Translations under genes and position numbers: made by a program
Notes under the pieces: generated by a model
Database searches by the model: none
Told to the model about the DNA's origin: nothing
The model's input: the letters and a program-made list of their open reading frames with translations, nothing else
Shown here: piece by piece, positions 59,392 to 64,000 of the stretch
How positions within the stretch are numbered: the stretch's first letter is position 1
Layout: each line of letters begins with the position of its first letter
Assembly: GCA_002371465.1 (NCBI GenBank)
Contig: DFIU01000015.1
Coordinates: 118,117-182,116, forward strand
Origin: Lachnospiraceae bacterium UBA3689
Lineage (GTDB): Bacteria; Bacillota; Clostridia; Lachnospirales; Lachnospiraceae
Length of the DNA: 64,000 bases
Direction: 5' to 3'

Positions 59392-60595
59392 GTATAAACA
59401 GGATTTCCCGATTCTTCGGGATCCTAACTATATCTATTTTGATAATGCGGCAACGACCCAGCGCCCCCGGCAGGTGCTGGACGCGGTCGAACATTTTTAT
59501 CAGACGGAAAATGCCAACCCTCTGCGCGGACTCTATGAGTGGTCGGTCCGGGCGACAGACGCCTACGAAGGGGCCCGGGAAAAGACGGCAAAATTCATCG
59601 GGGCTAGGAAGGCATCGGAGATTGTCTTTACCAGAAATGCCACGGAGTCTTTGAACCTTGTGGCATACAGCTGGGGCAGGACCTTTGTCAGGGAGGGGGA
59701 CGAGATCGTCGTCTCCGTTTCGGAACACCACAGCAACATTCTGCCCTGGCAGATGGTGGCAAAGGAGACCGGCGCCAAGCTGGTATGGCTGGAATGTGAG
59801 GCAGACGGCTCCTACAAGATGGAGGAGATTGAGAACAAGATCACGGACCGGACCAGGGTCGTCGCGATCGCGGAAGTCTCCAACGTCCTGGGTCAGCCTA
59901 AACCCATCAGGGAAATTGCGGCAGCCGCCCACCGCCACGGCGCCATCATCGTGGTGGACGGGGCGCAGAGCGCGCCCCACCGCAGGGTCGATGTGACGGA
60001 TATGGACGCAGACTTCTTTGTCTTTTCCGGTCACAAGCTGCTGGCTCCCATGGGCATCGGCGTTCTCTACGGAAAGGCGGAGCTTCTTGAGGCTATGCCT
60101 CCGTTTTTAACGGGCGGAGAGATGATCGAGTATGTCACCCGGGAGGACGCGACCTATGCGGAAGTGCCCCACAAGTTTGAAGCCGGCACGGTCAATGCGG
60201 CGGGAGCTGTGGGTCTTGCCGCGGCGATCGATTATGTAGGTCAGGTAGGATTTGACTTTATCTCTGAGCAGGAAGAAAAACTGACGGCTCTTTTGATGGA
60301 AGAACTGGGGAAGATTCCCCACATTACGGTCTATGGATCCAAGGATCCTGCGGACCACTGCGGCATCGTCACCTTCAATGTTGACGGATGCCATCCTCAT
60401 GATGTAGCATCTATACTGGATGCCGACCATATCTGTATCCGGGCGGGCCACCACTGTGCGCAGCCGCTTCTGCAGTATATGAAGGTCAGCGCAACGTGCC
60501 GGGCAAGTATGTATTTCTATAATACAGAGGACGAGGTTTATCGGTTTACCGCAAGCCTTGCAAAAGTCAGAGAGGAGCTGGGATATGGATCTTAA
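59384..60595 (+). CDS. sufS: Cysteine desulfurase SufS
   Basis: PLP enzyme that takes sulfur from cysteine for cluster assembly. 403 residues with the PLP lysine in FFVFSGHKLLAPMG and the catalytic Cys in IRAGHHCAQPL. The N-terminal YFDNAATTQRP is typical for the group II SufS. ATG 59384 is chosen; TTG 59375 is in frame but sits three bases after the GGGAGG site. Overlaps sufD by eight bases and sufU by eleven. Confidence 0.95.
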   Translation: MNEYKQDFPILRDPNYIYFDNAATTQRPRQVLDAVEHFYQTENANPLRGLYEWSVRATDAYEGAREKTAKFIGARKASEIVFTRNATESLNLVAYSWGRTFVREGDEIVVSVSEHHSNILPWQMVAKETGAKLVWLECEADGSYKMEEIENKITDRTRVVAIAEVSNVLGQPKPIREIAAAAHRHGAIIVVDGAQSAPHRRVDVTDMDADFFVFSGHKLLAPMGIGVLYGKAELLEAMPPFLTGGEMIEYVTREDATYAEVPHKFEAGTVNAAGAVGLAAAIDYVGQVGFDFISEQEEKLTALLMEELGKIPHITVYGSKDPADHCGIVTFNVDGCHPHDVASILDADHICIRAGHHCAQPLLQYMKVSATCRASMYFYNTEDEVYRFTASLAKVREELGYGS

Positions 60596-61046
60596 ACAGA
60601 TGTACCGGGAGATTGTCAATGAACACAATCTTCATCCGACCCACAAATATGATCTGGAACAGCCGACCGTGGTTCTTCGCGGCGTCAATCCAAGCTGCGG
60701 CGACGATATCAGTCTGCAGCTGAAGATTGAGGACGGAATGATCACTGACGGGTCCTTTAACGGCAGCGGATGCGCAATTTCCCAGGCGTCCGCGGATATG
60801 ATGCTGGACCTCATTATCGGCAAGTCCGAGGAGGAGGCTCAGAAGATGGGCGATATCTTCCTTCGCATGATCAAGGGAGAGGCAACCGAAGAGGAGATCG
60901 AATCCCTCGATGAGGCAGCAGCCCTCCAGAACGTCTCCCATATGCCTGCCCGCGTCAAATGCGTGCAGCTGGGCTGGAGAACCATGGGTGAGATCATGAA
61001 AGAGGACCAGGCTTCCCATGCGGACGGCAGCCATCATGAGGACTGA
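60585..61046 (+). CDS. sufU: SufU-type Fe-S assembly protein
   Basis: Zinc-dependent sulfur acceptor for SufS in Gram-positive bacteria. 153 residues with the ligands C38 and D40 (SCGDD), C63 (GSGCAIS) and C126 (ARVKC). Between them is the SufU-specific extended region missing in IscU (roughly 80-112). ATG 60585 has GAGGAG eight bases before it. Last gene of the operon; a terminator follows. Confidence 0.94.
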   Translation: MDLKQMYREIVNEHNLHPTHKYDLEQPTVVLRGVNPSCGDDISLQLKIEDGMITDGSFNGSGCAISQASADMMLDLIIGKSEEEAQKMGDIFLRMIKGEATEEEIESLDEAAALQNVSHMPARVKCVQLGWRTMGEIMKEDQASHADGSHHED

Positions 61047-61061
61047 TTGAGAAAGACTCTT

Positions 61062-61092
61062 AAAGGAGCGATGTCAAGTCGCTCCTTTTTTT
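61062..61092 (+). terminator. Terminator of the SUF operon
   Basis: AAAGGAGCGA, loop TGTCAAG, TCGCTCCTTT, with seven T. Confidence 0.85.
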
Positions 61093-61195
61093 GATGCTGT
61101 GCTTGACAGGCGGATTCGTGCTGTGGGAATATGATTGCGGATTTACTGAATTGTTGAATCACTGGGATGCGAGTTGTTAAGTCGCTGAAAATGTG

Positions 61196-61232
61196 AAGAG
61201 GCTCCGGTGGGGGAGCCACCGAAGCCTCTTCA
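61196..61232. ncRNA. Stable hairpin in the sufU to methyltransferase gap, possible small RNA
   Basis: GAAGAGGCT and AGCCTCTTC, one mismatch, then CGGTGG and CCACCG around a GGGAG loop: 15 bp in a 37-base element. No T-tract follows; the sequence continues with AGGGGAG and an AT-rich stretch up to 61375. It does not look like a normal terminator. This is the main content, besides the SUF terminator, of the 329-base gap 61047-61375. Confidence 0.4.
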
Positions 61233-61375
61233 GGGGAGTATAAATAATTAATAAGGGGTTGTAAAAAAATTTTTGAAGGGTAAATTCTTTTACGAGATTC
61301 ATTATAGTATGCGAATTAAAAAAAAGCAACTAGAATCTTAACAATTTATTAATAATTTTAAAAGAAGAGGCAAAA

Positions 61376-62533
61376 ATGGCTAATATTACGCTGATTGCGC
61401 CCTGTCATTTCGGTCTGGAGGCCGTTTTGAAGCGCGAAATTCAGGATCTGGGCTACAAAATCACGGAAGTGGACGATGGGAGGGTGACCTTCACAGGCGA
61501 CGACCACGCGGTCGCCAGATCCAATATATTTTTACGGACGGCGGAGCGAATCTTATTAAAGGTGGGTGAGTTTCGGGCGACCACCTTTGACCAGCTCTTT
61601 GAGGGGACCAAGGCACTTCCCTGGGAAGATCTGCTGCCGAACCATGCCAAGTTCTGGGTGGCAAAGGTCTCCTCGGTGAAGAGCAGGCTCTTTTCTCCGT
61701 CGGATATCCAGGCTGTCATGAAGAAGGCCATGGTCGAGCGGATGCGAATCTATACCGGTATCACCTGGTTCCCGGAGGACGGCCCTTCCTATCCCTTACG
61801 GGTGACCATCAAAAAGGATCTGGTGACGGTCGCCCTTGATACATCGGGAACTTCCCTTCATAAGAGGGGTTACCGGGTTTCTCCGGTCATCGCTCCCATC
61901 TCCGAGACGCTGGCGGCTGCCCTCATTAAGCTCAGTCCCTGGCACCCGGACCGGATCCTGGTCGATCCCTTCTGCGGATCGGGGACCATCCCGATTGAGG
62001 CAGCGATGATGGCGAAGCATATCGCCCCGGGGGCTAAGCGGGATTTTCTGGCGGAGACCTGGGAGAGTCTGGTGGCAAGAGACAGCTGGATGGACGCCCG
62101 TCAGGAGGCAAAGATGGGTATCAAGAGGGATGTCGAGACGGATATCCAGGGCTACGACATTGATCCGCGCGCGGTTCGGTTTGCGCGAAAGAACGCGGAA
62201 GCAGCCGGAGTGGAGGACCTGATCCATTTTCAGACCCGCCCGGTCAAGGAACTCAGCCATCCCAAAAAGTACGGCTTTATCATCACCAATCCGCCCTATG
62301 GGGAGCGGCTGCAGGAGCAAAAGGAACTGCCTGACCTCTACAGCCAGATCGGGGAAGCCTTTGTTGGTCTTGACAGCTGGTCCATGTACCTGATTACTTC
62401 CTATGAGGATGCGGAGCGCTGTATCGGGCGCAAGGCGGATCGGAACCGAAAGATTTACAACGGCATGTTGAAAACTTACTGCTATCAGTTCCTGGGTTCC
62501 AAGCCGCCCAGAAAGTCAGATCTAAGAGGATAA
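61376..62533 (+). CDS. THUMP-domain class I rRNA methyltransferase (RlmL-type)
   Basis: A 385-residue SAM-dependent RNA methyltransferase. THUMP and ferredoxin-like RNA-binding parts cover residues 1-160 (LIAPCHFGLEAVLKREI at the start); the Rossmann domain follows with SAM loop DPFCGSGTIPIEAA and the catalytic N-P-P-Y in IITNPPYGERL, typical for N2-guanine methylation. It matches the N-terminal half of RlmL; B. subtilis homologues are named YpsC. The long AT-rich leader has GAAGAGG before ATG 61376. Confidence 0.9.
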   Translation: MANITLIAPCHFGLEAVLKREIQDLGYKITEVDDGRVTFTGDDHAVARSNIFLRTAERILLKVGEFRATTFDQLFEGTKALPWEDLLPNHAKFWVAKVSSVKSRLFSPSDIQAVMKKAMVERMRIYTGITWFPEDGPSYPLRVTIKKDLVTVALDTSGTSLHKRGYRVSPVIAPISETLAAALIKLSPWHPDRILVDPFCGSGTIPIEAAMMAKHIAPGAKRDFLAETWESLVARDSWMDARQEAKMGIKRDVETDIQGYDIDPRAVRFARKNAEAAGVEDLIHFQTRPVKELSHPKKYGFIITNPPYGERLQEQKELPDLYSQIGEAFVGLDSWSMYLITSYEDAERCIGRKADRNRKIYNGMLKTYCYQFLGSKPPRKSDLRG

Positions 62534-62535
62534 GG

Positions 62536-63144
62536 ATGAAAAAGATCATTGTAGCGACGGGAAATGAACACAAGCTGGTCGAGATCCGGGAGATCTTAAA
62601 TGACCCGGACCTGGAGATCCTGTCCATGAAGCAGGCGGGAATTGAAGCCGACGTCGAGGAAAACGGGACCACCTTCCTCGAAAATGCCCTGATCAAGGCA
62701 CAGGCGGTCTGGGACTCCTGCCATGAGATGACCATGGCGGACGACTCCGGTCTGGTCGTGGACGCCATGGACGGAGAACCGGGTATCTATTCCGCCCGCT
62801 GGATGGGGCATGACACCTCCTACCATATCAAGAACCGGCGGATCATCAAAAATCTGGAGGGGCTGCCCATGGAGAAGCGGACGGCACGCTTTGTCTGTGC
62901 TGTGGCTCTGATTCTGCCGGACGGCAGAAAGCTGACCTCGGTCGGCACCTTTGAAGGGGCAATCGGCTATGAGGAAAAAGGAGAGAACGGCTTTGGCTAT
63001 GATCCCATTTTCTATCTGCCCGATCGGGGCAAATATTCGGCGGAACTGACGCCCGAGGAGAAGAACGCGATCAGCCACCGGGGGCAGGCACTTCGGCTTA
63101 TGCGGGATCAGCTGGCTGCGGAAAAAGCCGCCGGAAGAATCTGA
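62536..63144 (+). CDS. rdgB: XTP/dITP diphosphatase (RdgB/HAM1 family)
   Basis: Hydrolyses deaminated purine nucleoside triphosphates such as XTP and dITP so they are not built into DNA. 202 residues with the family start IIVATGNEHKLVEI, then DDSGLVVDAMDGEPGIYSARW and the GENGFGYDPIF and ISHRGQALR motifs. It follows the methyltransferase by two bases, so it is in the same operon. A phosphodiesterase gene follows. Confidence 0.95.
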   Translation: MKKIIVATGNEHKLVEIREILNDPDLEILSMKQAGIEADVEENGTTFLENALIKAQAVWDSCHEMTMADDSGLVVDAMDGEPGIYSARWMGHDTSYHIKNRRIIKNLEGLPMEKRTARFVCAVALILPDGRKLTSVGTFEGAIGYEEKGENGFGYDPIFYLPDRGKYSAELTPEEKNAISHRGQALRLMRDQLAAEKAAGRI

Positions 63145-63166
63145 AGCGGAGCGGGATGAACATAAG

Positions 63167-63688
63167 ATGAAGATACTGATCGTAAGCGATACCCACGGCA
63201 GGCTGGACCACCTGGAAGAGGCAGCGGATAAGACCGAGGAGTTTGATTATCTGATTCACTGCGGCGACGTCGAAGGGCAGGAGGAAGAGGTCCGGGATCT
63301 GGCACTTGACTTTGATGCCGGCTGCACAATTGTCCGGGGCAACAATGACTGGGGCTCCGATTTGAATCGATCGGAGATCCTGAACCTGGGTCCCTACCGG
63401 ATCTTTGTCGCCCATGGACATGAATATGGGGTCTCTTCCGGTCTGGAGCCCTTGAAGAAAGCGGCAGCCGAACGGAGCTGCAACGTCGCCGCCTTTGGTC
63501 ACATCCACAGGCCCGTCCTTGAGGAAGGGGAGGATCTGACGGTTTTAAATCCCGGCTCGCTGACCTTCCCCCGCCAGGGCAACCGCAAACCCAGCTACAT
63601 CGTCATGGAGATCACCCAAAAGGGGCAGGCTCTTTATACGGTCAATTACCTGGGAATGGAGCGGGAGCGGAGGAGCTGGTTCTGGTGA
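63167..63688 (+). CDS. YfcE/MJ0936-family metallophosphoesterase
   Basis: A 173-residue phosphodiesterase of the calcineurin-like fold. Metal ligands are visible in order: D-x-H in VSDTHGRLDH, GD in HCGDVEG, GNND in RGNNDWG, and the closing GHIHRP plus the HGHEYG motif. Members cleave simple phosphodiesters with manganese; the biological substrate is not known. It often lies next to rdgB, as here, 22 bp after it. Start ATG 63167; the ribosome binding site is weak (GGAGCGGG). Confidence 0.9.
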   Translation: MKILIVSDTHGRLDHLEEAADKTEEFDYLIHCGDVEGQEEEVRDLALDFDAGCTIVRGNNDWGSDLNRSEILNLGPYRIFVAHGHEYGVSSGLEPLKKAAAERSCNVAAFGHIHRPVLEEGEDLTVLNPGSLTFPRQGNRKPSYIVMEITQKGQALYTVNYLGMERERRSWFW

Positions 63689-63787
63689 GGGGGATTTTAA
63701 ATGAAGAATCCCGGGGAATGCAGCAACGCATGGAACAAGATACTGTGGGGATTTTGCGGAAAAGTTTTAAAAATACCGAAAATATTG

Positions 63788-63816
63788 TTGACAAACAGAA
63801 CCCCCAAACCTATAAT
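63788..63816 (+). promoter_or_regulatory. Consensus promoter of the tRNA genes
   Basis: TTGACA (63788-63793), 17-base spacer, TATAAT (63811-63816), 43 bases before tRNA-Pro. This is a perfect promoter, as expected for stable RNA. Confidence 0.85.
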
Positions 63817-63858
63817 AATCCTTGCGTTGTGAAGTCAGTTGTTGAAACAACAGGACGA

Positions 63859-63933
63859 CGGGGTGTGGCTCAGCTTGGCTAGAGCGCCTGCTTTGGGAGC
63901 AGGAGGCCGCAGGTTCGAATCCTGTCACCCCGA
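63859..63933 (+). tRNA. tRNA-Pro (anticodon TGG)
   Basis: A 75-base cloverleaf: acceptor CGGGGTG with CACCCCG, D-arm GCTC/GAGC, anticodon stem CCTGC/GCAGG with loop TTTGGGA (anticodon TGG), T-arm GCAGG/CCTGT with TTCGAAT. CCA is not encoded. Confidence 0.96.
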
Positions 63934-63955
63934 CTGGCGACACGAGATGCATCGC

Positions 63956-64000
63956 GCGGGTGTAGTTCAACGGTAGAACACCAGCCTTCCAAGCTGGATA
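63956..64000 (+). tRNA. tRNA-Gly (anticodon TCC), cut by the window end
   Basis: Starts with GCGGGTGTAGTTC; anticodon stem CCAGC/GCTGG around loop CTTCCAA, anticodon TCC. The 3' part lies beyond the window. It follows tRNA-Pro by 22 bases in the same transcript. Confidence 0.93.

Noticed and set aside
63685..63882. 65-codon frame after the phosphodiesterase
   Set aside because: It runs through the perfect tRNA promoter and into tRNA-Pro, and has no good start site.
1..64000. CRISPR array, rRNA operon, replication origin or insertion sequence
   Set aside because: I found no regular spaced repeats, rRNA motifs, DnaA-box cluster or transposase.

Overview
The window looks like a chromosomal segment of an anaerobic, low-to-mid GC Gram-positive bacterium of the Clostridia, most likely in or near the Lachnospiraceae. 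The evidence is gene content: FprA-type flavodiiron protein, FabK-type enoyl-ACP reductase, SUF cluster in the order sufC-B-D-S-U, FprA and PTS-fructose genes, HPr paralogues, cysS-mrnC-rlmB-sigH, AGGAGG ribosome binding sites and Bacillus-like TTGACA/TATAAT promoters. Coding GC is high for the group. I see no prophage, IS element, rRNA or CRISPR array; only the first ~600 bases look like debris of an accessory region. Species is not assigned.

Layout. 1-600: small cysteine-rich ORFs and a broken methyltransferase-like fragment. 630-4785: glf, two membrane proteins and a sugar nucleotidyltransferase (cell-surface glycans). 4826-12437: a glutamine/nitrogen block with an NhaC-type antiporter, an ANTAR RNA-binding regulator, glnA, pyrG and asnB. 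12738-13925: FprA. 14101-24067: one long fatty-acid operon acpP-accBCDA-fabH-K-D-G-F-Z followed by a MarR-type regulator. 24080-27375: mgtE behind a structured leader RNA, and a ThrE-type exporter. 27648-32647: odd enzymes (a shrunken amidohydrolase, a serine hydrolase, a DeoC-like protein without its lysines) and an ABC-F ATPase. 32682-39197: gltB-gltD. 39199-41600: a glycosyltransferase and an orphan PqqD/HprK-like protein. 41791-46650: fructose operon fruR-fruK-fruA, HPr, a double-ACT protein. 46876-50973: a Gld-type ABC system. 51182-54953: ispF, cysS-mrnC-rlmB-sigH. 55213-61046: a NUMOD1-like mini-protein, a second HPr, SUF cluster. 61376-63688: RNA methyltransferase, RdgB, phosphodiesterase. 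63859-64000: tRNA-Pro and the start of tRNA-Gly.

The most interesting signal is regulatory. Four transcription units for glutamine and nitrogen metabolism (nhaC-like, glnA, asnB, gltBD) each have a good promoter followed almost at once by an intrinsic terminator placed before the gene. In each leader a short hairpin with a six-base loop of the form A-N-N-G-N-N (AAGGGT, AAGGGC, AAGGGC, AACGGG) overlaps the 5' arm of that terminator, so the two cannot form together. That is the target structure known for ANTAR antiterminators, and an ANTAR protein is encoded directly downstream of glnA. Its receiver-like domain has no phosphorylatable aspartate. I infer a local ANTAR attenuation regulon controlling glutamine synthesis, glutamine use and a transporter. 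pyrG, between glnA and asnB, also has a leader terminator but lacks the hexaloop hairpin.
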